A stretch of 64,000 bases of DNA from Diphasiastrum complanatum (GCA_029204225.1 MU832009.1:1-64000), one strand, 5' to 3'; numbered from the stretch's first letter, positions 48,667-61,377 are shown. A program made the numbers and translations. The notes: a model not told the origin generated them from the sequence alone.

Positions 48667-49367
48667 TGTGAAGAATTGCCAAAAATTGGCAAATCTAGCT
48701 TGATCAAAGACCGTGTAGAACATTGTAAATATTGTGTATAATTGGGTTCCACACATGTAAGTCCAAGATTCCACATGGCAACCCACTCCTAATATAGGTT
48801 AGGTCAAGTCAAGAGAGTTGGTCATGTCTATTTGGTAGTCATCCCTACTTTATAGGACCTACACCTAAGTTTAAGATGAAAATTTGACCAACTAGCTACC
48901 TACCAAGCATAACTCTAGGAAATAGACTAGGGTTTCATTTTAGGTCAAGGAGAGTGAGTTAACTTCCTTATTACATGCTGGAAATCCACCTAACTTCAAG
49001 AAGGAAGTCGAATTTGCTATGTATTCCCTCTCTCCATAGTGAGAAGATAGAATATTTTTGGAGCTCATTGGCAATCTCAAGCTAGTTCACTATGTACATT
49101 GAGTTTTTGTGATCCAAATGAAACCAAATCAATTTCTACTTGTTTCTCAAGTTGAAGGCCGTACTACAGCCTGTAGTACACACATGTGGGCTCGGATTTC
49201 AATGTTGATCAATGCTTTTGATTGTTAATGCTTGTTGTTTGTCAAATTGCCAATCTAGATCAACTTTTTTGTGTCTAGTTTTCTGATAGATTGTTAAGCA
49301 AGCATCCAATCACTCTTGTGGATCTTTTGTAGATCCATTTATGGTCCTAAAGTACAGTACTTTCACA
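48667..49367 (+). repeat. A2 3' LTR
   Basis: 701 bp partner of 44831-45531, preceded by the purine tract GAGGAGGAG. Confidence 0.95.
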
Positions 49368-49727
49368 ATCTTTTGTCTATTTTGAATGCATTGCCAAGTT
49401 CTGTTGGATATGCAAGTTTTCAAATCCTGCCCACATTGTTTGGGCACAACGAGCAACTATTCAAATGTTTACCACGAATAATATTTTAAAATGTGTAAAT
49501 GTTGCTGCAATGTGATCGAGGCTTTGCCGTTCATGTTTGTAGTTGGAGAAACAACACATGGTCGTAAAATAATGGATGTAGCTTTGTGTCTATTTTGAAT
49601 GCATTGCCAAGTTTTGTTGGATATGCATGTTTTCATATCCTACCCACATTGTTTGGGCACAACGGGCAACTATTCAAATGTTTACCACAAATAATATTTC
49701 AAAATGTGTAAATGTTGCTGCATTGGG

Positions 49728-50834
49728 GCCAACCAGGGCACTGCTTGTAAGATGCAGGGTTACCCCACCATAGGCAAGTTGGATACAAGTGCTACAAGTG
49801 GCAATAGAGAATTGAGTTCTGATTCTAGTTTGCTTGTGAAGGAGAAGACATCTAAGAGCCCACACAGGTGAAAATTTGGCCGTTTCTATAATGTGGACTA
49901 ATAATGTTAATATTGTACATAATGATGCTTGTGCAAAGTAATATCATTGTTGTATATAAGAGAAAGATATTAATGTGATCGACAATGGATTGTTTAGTGA
50001 CGCTTAACTCCCAGAAAATTAACATGAAGGCAAAGGCTGAGCCATAAACAAACAAGAGTTGAACTTAGTGGAAAGGTTACTAAAAAAATCATTTTTCACA
50101 ACTAAATGATTGGATGTCCTCCCTAAGTGACGACGAGTTGGTAAGGACTTTCTTTCCTCTCCTTGAGGTCATTATTTTGAGTGCAAATTGATGCAAACAT
50201 GAGGACATACGAGAGAAAAAATAAATGAATGAACCATTCTCAAGGATTTTATCTTTACGATTGATGTTTTCTATGCTGGCCCACACGTTTGACTTTGAGG
50301 TCTAAATTCTTTATGGAGATATTAAAGTGCATTATATGCTTAAAAAACTTTATGTGGACCACAAGATTGATGATTTGACAACATGAAAGGTCATGTAGTT
50401 TCAACTTTTATATTCTATCTCTTAGTTTTTTTGGGCCAAACTTTATAGTTCAAAAAATAATACAAATTGTAGGTGGAAATGCTACATTGAAGCATTGTTT
50501 GGCAACTTGGTAACTTTCCCCAAAATTCTAAGGATGAATTTTTTTTGCATTATATAAAAGTTTCCAACAAATTTGAATTATAATGTCCTAATGATTTTCA
50601 CTATTTTATATTCAAAAGTGGTTTGATTTCATTATTGCTTTTCTCTTATAGTTAGGTTTTGCACAAAAGAATATTCTAGAGCATTATATTGTGCAAATAT
50701 TTGAATTCATCCATAAATAAGTCCACAATCAACAAAGAGACATATTTCTATAGAATTTGTCTTGGCTATTAAGTTTTATTCTTGGAATTCTTATAGAGCA
50801 AGATCTTCAAAATAATATGAGTTTGAAATGCCAC

Positions 50835-50837
<3 letters not shown>
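49728..50837. other. AT-rich sequence, possible short gene fragment
   Basis: A + frame continuing from unit 2 reads GANQGTACKMQGYPTIGKLD and SSLLVKEKTSKSPHR then stop. It is coding-like but unassigned. The rest shows nothing recognisable. Confidence 0.35.
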
Positions 50838-50892
<55 letters not shown>

Positions 50893-51054
50893 CGTGCTCT
50901 CTCTCTCTCTCTACGGTCTCTCTCTCCCCCTCTGCACGCTCTCTCTCCTCGCTCTCTCTCTCTCTCTCTTCCCCTCCATGCTTTATCCTCTCTCCACCCT
51001 CTCCTTCTCTCCCTTCGCACTCTATCCTCTCTCTCCGCTCTCTCCCTCCACACG

Positions 51055-51111
<57 letters not shown>
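50838..51111. repeat. interrupted (CT)n tract
   Basis: Pure CT ends flank a middle with CACGTG, TACGG, GCACGC, CTCCATGC and CACACGC interruptions. A degenerating microsatellite; Ser-Leu frames through it are not genes. Confidence 0.95.
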
Positions 51112-51112
<1 letters not shown>

Positions 51113-52619
51113 CGCGTTGTCGCACCTGGGAACAATTTTAATCTAAAAATAGAAAAAGATGACTGGGGCCTATATTATGCAAAATAATATAGGGCCTAAA
51201 AATCCCAAAAATATGGGAACGTCAATTAAGTATTACAGTTATATTTATTTAAAGAGTGAAGCTTTTTTGCTCATAATTGGTGTTTGGGCTCATAGTGGAC
51301 AGGTGGCAGATTTTAATTGGATCTGACCACAAATGTTTAAACTCATGTTAGTTTGGACCTTTCAATTGAAAGGCTCAAACTTCAATTATGCCCGTTAGCA
51401 GGCTTGAGCAGACCTGCTACCTAGTAGCAAGCAGCCTTCAATGCACCTCGTCACAGGGCGGCTCGGTGCATAAAGGTTGCATGCTACAGCCGGTAGCGGG
51501 CCTGCTCACGCACGCTACCTAGTCCTTATATTTTTCTTCAGAGCTCTTCATATCCTCTTGGAAGATCACTTGTTATTGATGGACTAAGTCTCCTCCTCCT
51601 TTACTTTCGTACATTCTAGTTATCTTTCTTTCTCTTTTGTACGTCCACTCGTTGTCATCTTTTTGTTATGTCCTCCTTTCCTTCCCTTTTTCCCTTTCCG
51701 TCCTTCATCTTCTTCGTCATCTAAATGTCGTAGTGCTCCTTTCTAATGGTGCTGCTATTTCCTGTCCGGACTCTCTTTGTTTTTTTCCCCGGCCTGGCAG
51801 ATATATGTGCGTTATCAACTTTTGCCGTCATCTGCATCGGATTGGAGCAGATCCCTGTCATACGGCTGCAGATCTTTAATGGGCTAACACTGGGAAGGCA
51901 TATGTGGATCATGGATAAGCAGGAGTACTTGTTCGTGCCCGCAGCACTTGTGCCGATATACAGTGAGCTTATAACAGTCAAAACCATAAGATAGTGTTCT
52001 ATTTTTTGAGATTTTAAGGCGACTAGCAAGCAGCTTATCAGCTGCTACCACGCAATGGTGAGTCAAGCTGGTTAGCTATCCTGGTTGTGTGAAAGCTGTC
52101 AAAATTTTCTTAGTCGCATGTCTGTGTATTATGCAAAAGGAACATTATGGTCATTGCACTTGAGGCGTTTTTTATTTCGATTGTGGATTGAGCAGGAGTG
52201 GTTGGTTAGTATTTGCTACTCATGTATCAAGGTTCCACTAAATGGTAATTTCGTTTTGAATTTTAAAATCCCTTGAATTTTAACACCTGACTTATAATGA
52301 GCTCGAGCGAGTATAAACGACTTAATTACCCAATAGTATCTCTAACATGAATTTTGCTCCTATCTTCAAGGCGGTTATGCTCTATCTCTAACATCAACGA
52401 AGCTCCTATGTTCTTGTAATCGTCCACAATTATCTAGATAATCACTGCAACTCTCAATATGTGTCCGATCCCTGCGGCAGCTATCATTGCCAATTCTTCC
52501 GGCTGGACCTCAGCCCCTTTTATTCTATGTAAATATCAACTCCAGACCACAGCTTCTGTGATTGCTATTTCAAACTATAGCACATCAAGCTTATGCTTCG
52601 CAGTTTGTAGAATCATAAA
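51112..52619. other. upstream region of the NPF gene
   Basis: No complete coding region recognised. + frames at 51637-51879 and 51746-51994 are hydrophobic but match no family. Promoter and a first exon of the NPF gene may lie here; no clear N-terminal DWRG-type exon was found. Confidence 0.45.
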
Positions 52620-52680
52620 TTAAGTTTTCCATTGATGGACGATGTTCCAAGGGAGCTGATTAGCTATTAATGCAACAGTC

Positions 52681-54819
52681 ATGGAGGCCATGGAAACAAT
52701 GGCGTACCTATCTGTTGCTGTGAACTTGTTCGAATATCTCTTCAAAGTAATGCACTTCCCAATCACGTCCTCAGCAAATGGAGCGACCAACTTCATGGGA
52801 GCAGCATACCTGATCTCCCTTGTAGGAGGATTTATTTCCGACACATGGCTGAGCAGGTTTTCCACGCTTTTAATTGCGGTGACCATTCAGCTACTGGTAT
52901 GCTTGTGATTATCTACTACACCCCCAGAAATGATATCGTATAAAGCTTTCATTATCATCAGTCTTCTCCAGATTCTAATTGACTTCTAAATCAAACAATT
53001 TGTCTTTTCTATCCAGGGCTATTTCGTTATGACCCTCTCTACAGCCTTGTCTTCTTTAAAGCCATTGCCATGTACCTCCCTAGTTGCTCATTCTTGCCAC
53101 GAACAAGGGTTGAAGAAGGCCGTCTTCTTCTTAGGTCTTTACCTGGTCGCTACTGGAACTGGGATACTCAAGCCCAATCTGCCAGCGCTGGGTGCAGACC
53201 AATTTAACGAGCGCGATCCTGAAGATGAGATAATGATTTCAACATTTTTCAACTGGTTTTGGTTCAGTTTCTGCATGGGCGCGCTCATCGGCGTCACTGT
53301 GTTGGTGTACGTGCAGGATAACGTTTCTCACTCTTTGGGCTTTGGTATAGCGTTCGTGGCCATGCTTGCAGGTTTGGTAACGATCTCTTTAGGATCATGC
53401 CATTACAAGTCTAAAGAGCGCGTTGGAAGTCCACTTACACGAATAGCTCAGGTTGTGGTCTCAGCGTTTAGAAATAGAAAAGTTCAAAATTTGGCTTCTG
53501 AGAGAGAGTTATACGAAATTCAAGATGCTCACCAGTCTAGATATCGAGCATACAAAATGCATCACACACACAATCTCAGGTAAGAAACCAGCCTTCATAT
53601 CTGTCTAATTATGCGTGCATTTTCAGAAATTCTGTGATTTCATGGCTCCTCAAGATATGCGAGCAGAAATTAGCAGCATTAATTTATTTCTCATCAAATC
53701 TTTCGGTCAGTTTTTGCGATTGGATAACCAGATACGATTCTTCATGGCAGGTTTTTTGACAACGCGGCTATTATAACAGATGCCAGCACAAGTCGATTAG
53801 ATGGAAATCAGCCAGCATCGCCTTGGCGCCTCTGTACCGTTACAGAGGTAGAAGAAGTCAAAGCGATGGTCCATATTTTGCCTATATTTGCCAGCACGAT
53901 CATCATGAATAGCGCTCTTTCACAGATTCAGACATTTTACGTGGGACAGGGAAACACCATGGATCGCAGGATAGGGAGTCATTTCGAAATCCCCCCGGCA
54001 TCGTTCTTATCCTTCCCTCTAATCGTTCAAATAGGTTTTCTTCCTGTCTACGACCTTCTAATCATTCCATTAGCACGCCGCCTCACTGGACAAACGCAGG
54101 GAATCACTCATCTGCAGAGGATTGGGACAGGTTTGGCTCTATCCATGCTCTCCATGATAGTGGCCGCCTTGGTTGAGATGAAGCGAGTGGATGTCGCTAC
54201 AGATCATTCACTTCTTGATGATCCGAAAGCCAGAATCCCTCTCAAAATCTACTGGCTTGCTCCGCAATACTTCATCCTTGGGATTGCAGACATGTTCACA
54301 TTCGTTGGGTTGATGGAATTTTTGTACAGCCATTCACCACCTAGTATGCGAAGCATGTCCACGTCTTTATCGTTTGTTTCCATCGCGTTGGGGAACTTCT
54401 TCAGCAGTGGGCTTGTGTCAGTAGTGAACAAAACTACCAGCAATGGCAAAAGCGGAGGCTGGCTGCAGAACAACTTGAACCGCAGTAAGCTCAGCTATTT
54501 CTACTGGCTCCAAGCACTGCTCAACTTCCTAAATCTGCTCAGCTACTTGTTCTGGGCATGGCACTACAAAAGTCCAAAGTTCGAGGAGATTTTACCTCTG
54601 GAAAGAGATCAAGAAGAAAACTCTCACAGCAGTCATCCTGCCACAAACGTCCCGGAATCAAAGAAATTGACGAGAGTACCAACCATTAATCAAATTGATC
54701 TTACCACTGCACCAGCTGAGAATCCTCGTTTCTGGTTAAGGAGTAGAATATTGCAGAAATATAAGAAGTTTCTATCCAGAAGATCGTGGAGAGAGCAAGT
54801 TCAGATTAGTCGATTATAG
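52681..54819 (+). CDS. NRT1/PTR family (NPF) proton-coupled transporter, N-terminus uncertain
   Basis: Three exons: 52681-52896, 53017-53579 and 53751-54819, with introns GTATGC..CCAG and GTAAGA..GCAG; phases join correctly to 615 codons. NPF proteins are 12-helix plasma-membrane or tonoplast symporters for nitrate, peptides or hormones. Features: ExxE in VMEAMETMAYLSVAVNLFEY (proton-coupling motif of helix 1), FPITSSANGATNFMGAAYLI and GGFISDTWLSRF; the family signature GTGILKPNLPALGADQFNER and FFNWFWFSFCMGAL; RFFDNAAIITD across intron 2 (the NPF RFxDKAA block); then helices 7-12 with WLAPQYFILGIADMFTFVGL. Upstream in the same frame, QGS-TGA-LAINATVMEA suggests a Trp-to-stop change at the usual GGW site, unless that TGA is intronic (GATTAG acceptor at 52663). 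The rest is intact. Substrate not predictable. Confidence 0.88.
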
Positions 54820-55640
54820 ATAGTCCCGGAGGTATTTTGGGATTGGGATAGAGCTGCGAGCGGCAACACAACATTCGGTCATTTATTGAAGTGAAGTGCA
54901 CACTTGGCCTAGAGCTATGAAATTTGAAGGGATGGATCATGGCACATCTGGGAGAAAGGCTTTCTCTTTTTACTCTCTTACAAGACAAAGGGGTGTCTAT
55001 ACAACTTCATAAAAATAGCTCCCCTATGCAAGCTGTTTCACGTGACATGCTTACCAAAAAAAAAAACAGGTAAACTTTAATACCATGGATTGTCCCGGAT
55101 TTTCAAGTTATAAAGAAAGTGGAAAATTATTAGGGTGAATAAAAAAAGAGGGATTTTAATTTATATTAAGTAAATGAGACTTGCAACATCTAAACCAAAA
55201 AAAAAATAAAATTAGGTCATTCATTCTTCATAAGGGGATTGGACAATTTGCTGAGTTTAGTGAGTGTTTTATTCTTAAATAGCCACATTTAGAGTTTCAA
55301 TGTAAATAATCTGAACCAAATGCAACAAGTACTCATTTGGAATTGCAATAACCATCATTTAAAAAAAAAAAATCTGAGTTTCTTACGGCTTAGGGTGTGA
55401 AAGTCCAAGATTGTACTATCCACCAATGAAGATGATAAAATGAGATTCGATGCCACATTAAACCGAAAAGGGAGATATTGCAATATCCAACAATAAATAT
55501 AAGTGAAACTATATCTGAGGATGCACAAAAAAAGTTTCATTACTATTTGCATTGTCCAAAAGTGAGGATGGCTTAGGCAGACTGTTTTTGTTTCTATATT
55601 TTTCACTCATTGACTAACAAAACAAAAGTGATTGGTGATT
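54820..55640. other. downstream of the NPF gene, no gene recognised
   Basis: Likely 3' UTR, then AT-rich DNA with A-runs. Nothing coding supported. Confidence 0.5.
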
Positions 55641-55641
55641 G

Positions 55642-55923
55642 TTATGCCATATTATGTGAAGGCAATGCCAACACATGAAAAAAATCTTGCTTGTCCAGAA
55701 TTGGTTGGTGAATGAACATATTCTCGATCACGTCCAATCCCTTAACACACAAATAAACAAAATATAAATGTTTACATGGCAAAAAAAAATTTGAAGCCAT
55801 GTTTTGAGAGAAATCTGGACAAGTGCATGAAGGCTCTATGCATATTGAAATGTGATAAACAAGACCTGTATTTGAACTTTCAAAACTCTCAATGACATTG
55901 TAATTACTCCTCGTTGTCCTCAA
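55642..55923 (-). pseudogene. SWIM-type zinc finger fragment
   Basis: A 93-codon frame with SCTCPDFSQN...LPCKHLYFVYL, the CxC...CxH SWIM zinc-binding motif found in FAR1/MULE-type transposases and in some host proteins. No DDE core is adjacent. It could be the end of a decayed MULE or of the gene whose pieces lie at 57.1-58.2 kb, though that is on the other strand. Confidence 0.6.
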
Positions 55924-57099
55924 GATGTTTGGTTACCTCTCAAACAAGACATTTTAATGACAACCCCCTCTCCATCCTCTCTTTTGTGGCTTTTGATATA
56001 CCATATCGGCGTCTCATCTAGCCACGTCTAGAAGTCTTGTTTGGTGTAGAATTTGTGCATGGGTGATTTGGATTGGCATCATGTGGCATATCCATTTCTT
56101 GCAGTACATCGTGCCTAGTTGAACATGTCTCCAAAATATAACTACCCTGATTCAACGCACCGCTGATTGTTGGAGACATGGTACTCCCTATTCTGAGACA
56201 CCTAATGGCCCACCAACTATTGTTTAGTTCTCTTTCCAATATATTGGCACATAGTTGCAAGCATGCACACCCTGGCACAATCGGAGGTGGTAAGCAGATG
56301 CAACTTGCCACACTTCCCTTAGTTTTTGCACGCACTCTTTGTACATGCTCTATGTTTGGGCAACGAGAAACATTGGCAGTACATTTTTTCATTGATCTAC
56401 TGGTCTCTTTCGTCTTACATCTATCATTGGTGCATTCACATCTCGTCCTTTTCCTGTCAAGTCTATTTTCTCCATGAAGCTATTAATGCTACCAGAAAAT
56501 GCACCACCTACTATAGAATTTCTTCTTCTAGCACAAACTCTATCAAGGAGATTCTAGAATGTTGGGCCATCACCAACATATCGTCCTAACAAAAAGGACT
56601 TTTTTTCTTGCACTTTGCAAGATTGTATTTTCTAAATCTCCCATAGTAGCTTCATATATTGTCCATTTCAGATTGTAATTGTCCTATGTCGTGGACCACC
56701 TCTCGGACAAATTTGTCACTGGCACTGTCACTTCATCCCCATCATCCATCATCTACAACAAACTACCGTGTCAAGCATATTGATAAAAAGAAGTGACATA
56801 AATTAGACCTATCATCAAACACAGAGAAATCACCCAATGCAATATGTAGGACGTACCGTAACCACAAACTTTCCCCATCGATGCATTCAATTTCTCCACT
56901 AGGCTAGCCAACTTTTAAGTTCATGCAAACTATTATCGTAAGCATTGCCAACACGTAGATATTTTGTTGTAGAGCCCATCTGCAACATCCTGAGAAACTG
57001 CATTTCTCCATTACAAGCATAATCTCATTTTCTTTGGATATGCTTTTAGTTACAATGGATCATTTGAGGCTGTAGAGAAACACACCACCACCTTTGATT
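55924..57099. other. no gene assigned
   Basis: Overlapping frames on both strands at 56018-56589 are unassigned; the minus one has many Cys (SCICLPPPIVPGCACLQLC). Otherwise AT-rich. Confidence 0.35.
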
Positions 57100-58175
57100 C
57101 CATTGTGTAGGATATTGTCACACAAAGCAATTCAAACAGTTGGGGGAAAGAGCAGCTTTGTGTGAAGCAGATATATAGAGAAGATGGTTATTTGATGGAA
57201 AAGGGAGACTTCGTACTATCCATGGACACTTCTTCTGGGCAAAATATTTTTGTGAGACATGAAAGTGCTTTGGGATCCAATATGGGAGAATTTGAGTGCA
57301 GAATTTGATGAGACAGTTTCCCATAATCCATTATGGAGCGACTTGCAAAGACGCATGTTTATATGTTGGGATGGAAACCATTGTGTTGTTGGATGGATGG
57401 AGGCCATCAATGAGGAGTTTGCTTGCGATAAGAGCAAACACGTGCTTTTGCGAGCAAGCTTCATCCAATCCAATGTTGAGAGTGGCATAGAATTGCTAGC
57501 ATCCATGAATCAGATGAACAAGTTGTAATGTTTCTTTGGCTCGCATGTAATATACATTTTTTGCTTGGTGAAGGCAACTAAGCTATATAAAATCTCTTCT
57601 TATTTTAGGTTGTGGAATCAAAGGTCCAATGTAGAGAGTTTCATGTACAACGACAAATACCATGCTATCTTGAGTGATTAGGAGTTGGCAAATAATCCTT
57701 GGTGGATAGAATTTCCTGTTGGTACAAGCCCTGATGTCGAGAAAGAAAGCTTTGCCATGCATGTTAGTGGTACTTTATCTAATCTCGTGATAGATAGTGA
57801 GGTTCCCCATGTTGAGTTAGAAATGGGGGCTATATTAGAGAGACTAGATTGAGAGACACAGACATTCAGGTTGAGGAACAAGTACCCAGACAACGTCTTA
57901 TAAAATTGAGTCGCAGAGTTAGAGAGACAGCAAAATCACATTTGCCTTATGTTGTGACCTTGACTATGCCACTTGCTCGAGTGCGAGACTCACTAAAGTA
58001 CACTAGCTGCCCTTGGATTTGTGTGAGCACTAAAGACTATCTCCCGCTGGTCATATCTCTGAGAGCTTGGAAAACTTTCATTGACCCAGGAGTACGAGAT
58101 AATATGACGGGCCCTAAAACACGTAAAACCAAACAGAATCTGCGTGGACCAAAATGTACTCCGTGCATAACGTAG
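57100..58175 (+). pseudogene. unknown decayed gene, several exon-like blocks
   Basis: Not recognised. Blocks: WGKEQLCVKQIYREDGYLME with EKGDFVLSMDTS; then in another frame 57259-57528 RMFICWDGNHCVVGWMEAIN, CDKSKHVLLRASFIQSNVES and ELLASMNQMNK; after a possible intron, 57609-57850 RSNVESFMYNDKYHAILSD, TAG, then NNPWWIEFPVGTSPDVEKES; finally 57849-58175 RRVRETAKSHLPYVVTLTMP. Frame changes and a TAG show decay. The pattern looks like a regulatory or transposon-domesticated protein fragment rather than a retroelement. Confidence 0.4.
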
Positions 58176-60679
58176 TTCTCCGAGTATACCTATGGCTGTC
58201 GAGACCGTTTGTTAGCTTCAAGTGTAGAGGTGTAGTGGGTTTCTTTCCTTGCCTAAACTCAACCCAAGATCTAATCAATCTAGCATCAAGGAGATGAAGT
58301 TAGTTGTCACTCTCCAATTCAGTCCTCTCTACACCCAATAATTCCCTTGATGATATCACCTGGCCCCTTATGTTTGAATACTCACATACTGCTATATACT
58401 CATAGAGTAGGTGTAGTTAAATCATAACTCATTACTCTCGGTCCTTCATTTCCCGAAGATGGTTTTAGAAAGTGTGTATTCCTTTCATCGGGAGTTTATG
58501 TATCATGACTACAAAGGTCAACACCCCTTTCACAGTTTGTGTTCATCATCTCGAGACAACTAATGGTAGCTTTTGTTGTCATGACACTCATTGATGGCTA
58601 TCCAAACTCATGTCTCTTTTGGGATTCAGTCACAGCACATAAGATTGATATTTCAAGCACAATTATCCTAAGGTACGTTTTTAGAAATGTTGATGTGTGA
58701 GGCTCTTAGGATGGTATTACATGCTATAGATGACTACCTGATGGTTGGCATACAAACATTCCCATGTTATTAAGGCATGATTTTTTCATATGCTTGAGGA
58801 TAATACTTTTCTCACCGTGTGTCCCTAACAGTATTAGCCCCTTTCAAGTAAACCCATAAAAATAGCCCTCCCATCAACGTTCATTACTACAAGTATAGGT
58901 GATGATGATCATTCCATCGTTTTATCTCTTTTTCTCAAAGTCTTCCAGTTTTAAGAGTTCAGACTAAGGAAGTTTGGTATTCTTGGTTGGAACAGTGGTG
59001 TATCTTGTTTTTTGAAGATTTTCATTTTTTTTTGTTTTTCATTTTTTCATTTTTTACATCTCATAAGAAAACGCTTTCATTAAGGCAGCCAAACTTGACA
59101 ATCAACTTCTAACCCAAAATAATTGCATAACCATTTGTGTTCAAGACATTACCACATCACTAATAACCGGAAAGGTTTACATACATTCAACAGGCCAATC
59201 TTTCCGAAGCTATTTCAGACAACAAGAGATGACTCATGCTGAGATCACTCATATTGACTCAACACTAGCAGATTCGTATTTACATGACCTTTTAATAGCT
59301 GCACATTCAAACTCCAAGTATTATGAGGAAAGTATTCATACATAACCATTCATAAATCATGATTACAATGTATTCAAACAGAACGACCCAAGATGTGAAA
59401 AAAGCCATATCTTCACAACTAGTTTCCAGGTCGCGCTCAGTGGGGAGGGAGGCTTTCTCAGATTTTGGCCTCGCTAATGACTTCAAATGACCCACCTTCT
59501 GATGGACATGTGTAAGACCCACTTTTTACCAATAGCTTGATCCTTCCCAAGTTGTGGCTCACTGATGTTCTTGGAGCCCAGAACCAAACGTGCCTCTGCT
59601 TCGTTCTCTTCAGAAGAGGAGGAAGAGGGTAAACCCTACGGCCGCGCCCTCCTGCTAGTTGATTCACACCTGAGGGTGATCCACGGGCTTCTACGCTTCA
59701 AATGATATGATACTGTAGGAGGTTTGTCTACGACTCAGAGATGTGGAGATGTGCTAGCTCAACGGCCCACTGTGTACTTTGCTCAGAGAATGTAAAAAGT
59801 TCATATGGGTGCTGCCAACGTGTTCAGACTTTTGAACACACATTTTAGAGGATGCATTGAATACATTAACATGTTAAGAGTGATGAAGTAGGTCTAGAAC
59901 AGTTCCACGCCTCCCTACATTCTGATTGTAATCTGGAGGTCAACGAATGCAGATAAAGAAGTTGTTTTTTGGTGCGGCAGAGTCCACATTTAGCTCTTGC
60001 TTCTTCATAAGTCTTTTACTTGTTGTGGATTGGACCTTTAGCATGGAATGGAGGCTACATGACAGTGCTTTAGCAACTGGACATGTGGAGTATCATTCTC
60101 ACTTTCATCTGTGGTAACATTATAAGAGGTGGAGAGTGGGCACACTACCTATCTTACTTCAGAATTTGTGGTTGCTTGTTTCATCCTTGTAACTGATTGT
60201 CATTGATCATTTGTTGATGGGTATTGCTCAGCTGTCTGGCTTTTGGTAATGCTCACTTGCTTCTCACTTTTACATAGAATTTAACAAAGGACCTTCACAT
60301 ATTGAACTACAGTCATATCTACCAAATGCAACACATACACACACCCTTTCTGCTCAACCCTATGGTCTCAAACAGTTTGGTGCAGCTCAAAGGTGATTCT
60401 CAACACAATCTCACTTCACAATGTTATTACAAATCATCCCTAACAAAGACTTCTCAGCACTCCTACACACATATCTGGATGATATAGTGTTCTCATATCA
60501 TGAACTTCCAGAACAGGTATCTACATTTGGCTTCAGCAGATGTAACATTTGGTTAACACCAGAAAAGACTAATAATCTGTTTGCACTGAGGAAGAGGCAA
60601 GATGACTACCACAACTTCTTGCACACAAAACTTTCTTTCACGTATCATATAAGGACACAACATGCTCAATATTTGCATT
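58176..60679. other. no gene recognised
   Basis: AT-rich with T-runs near 59020-59060. A minus frame at 59458-59667 (MNQLAGGRGRRVYPLPPLLK) and a + frame at 60421-60807 are unassigned. Confidence 0.45.
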
Positions 60680-61377
60680 ATGTGTCGCTCAGCGATGTTC
60701 AATGGCATTTAAATTATACGTCGTCATACGACGTATACTATCCGTCGCCAAACCGTCATTGTTTAAAAACCATCCCTCAGGTTTTACAGTATGCAATAAT
60801 ATTATAGCATCGCTTGCCGACGACGATTAAGTTACCAAGATGTTTAATCGTCGCTCTAACGTCGCCAAAATGTAGCTCAACTTGTCCGTCGCCTGGCAAC
60901 ATTCAATATCTGTCGCCAAACCATCGTTGGTCAAAAACCATCCCTTGGGTTTTACAATCTACAATATTATTACAGTGTCACCCGACGACGGTTACGACAA
61001 GGAGGCGTTTAGGCATCACTCAAATGTCACCCTAACGTTGCTCGCTCTGGACGTCACAGAGCGATGGTTAGTAACCGTCACTACAACGTCATTTTTCCAA
61101 AACTTTTTTTTTGGGACTGAACGTCACGTGGCGATGTTCAGGAAAAATTATCGCTGGTCATCATAAAAGTGTCGTCACTAATGTCGCTAAAAAAAGTATC
61201 GCAAAGCGTCAAATATTGTATGTCGCACGACGACGATTAAGATATCGCAAAGTGACATTCTTTTGTGACAGTTAAAAAATTATATATCTGTCGCTATTAA
61301 AATTGTGGAGCGACGTTTAATTTTGACTAAATAAATGTCGTAAACTTTTGTCGCTATAAACATTTTTTGTGGTAGTG
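60680..61377. mobile_element. CACTA (EnSpm) terminus with subterminal repeats
   Basis: Ends CATTTTTTGTGGTAGTG, whose complement CACTACCACAAAAAATG is a CACTA-type terminal inverted repeat. The preceding 700 bp are unusually rich in short GTCGC/GCGAC and ACGACG/CGTCG motifs in both orientations, and include a duplicated block (CAAAAACCATCCCT..GGGTTTTACA at 60766 and 60936), as expected of CACTA subterminal arrays. The other end was not found. It lies within the RT remnant of element F. Confidence 0.68.

Larger units (their letters stand above)
44831..49367 (+). mobile_element. copia-derived non-autonomous element A2
   Basis: LTRs of 701 bp at 44831-45531 and 48667-49367. Degenerate primer site TAATATCAGAGCC at 45532. 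Purine tract AAATTTGAGGAGGAG before the right LTR. Same gag-protease-only architecture as A1, in opposite orientation. Flanks TAGCT and ATCTT are at best a decayed target duplication; the undisturbed unit 2 (GTAGCTTTGTG) shows the pre-insertion sequence. A SINE sits in its leader. Confidence 0.92.
44758..49727 (+). repeat. ~215-bp tandem direct duplication, first unit split by A2
   Basis: Unit 1 is 44758-44830 plus 49368-49513; unit 2 is 49514-49727. Both read TCGAGGCTTTGCCG[C/T]TCATG, then GGAGAAACAACACA, GGATGTAGCT, TGTCTATTTTGAATGCATTG and GTAAATGTTGCTGCA. A2 inserted between GTAGCT and ATCTTTTG of unit 1. The units are about 90% identical by eye. Confidence 0.85.

Noticed and set aside
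51637-51994. Hydrophobic + frames as a first NPF exon or secreted protein
   Set aside because: No NPF N-terminal motif, no supported splice to 52.6 kb, and overlapping frames are equally open.
60421-60600. YLDDIVFS-like string as gypsy reverse transcriptase
   Set aside because: Only one short motif; the flanking residues do not follow RT blocks. Treated as chance.
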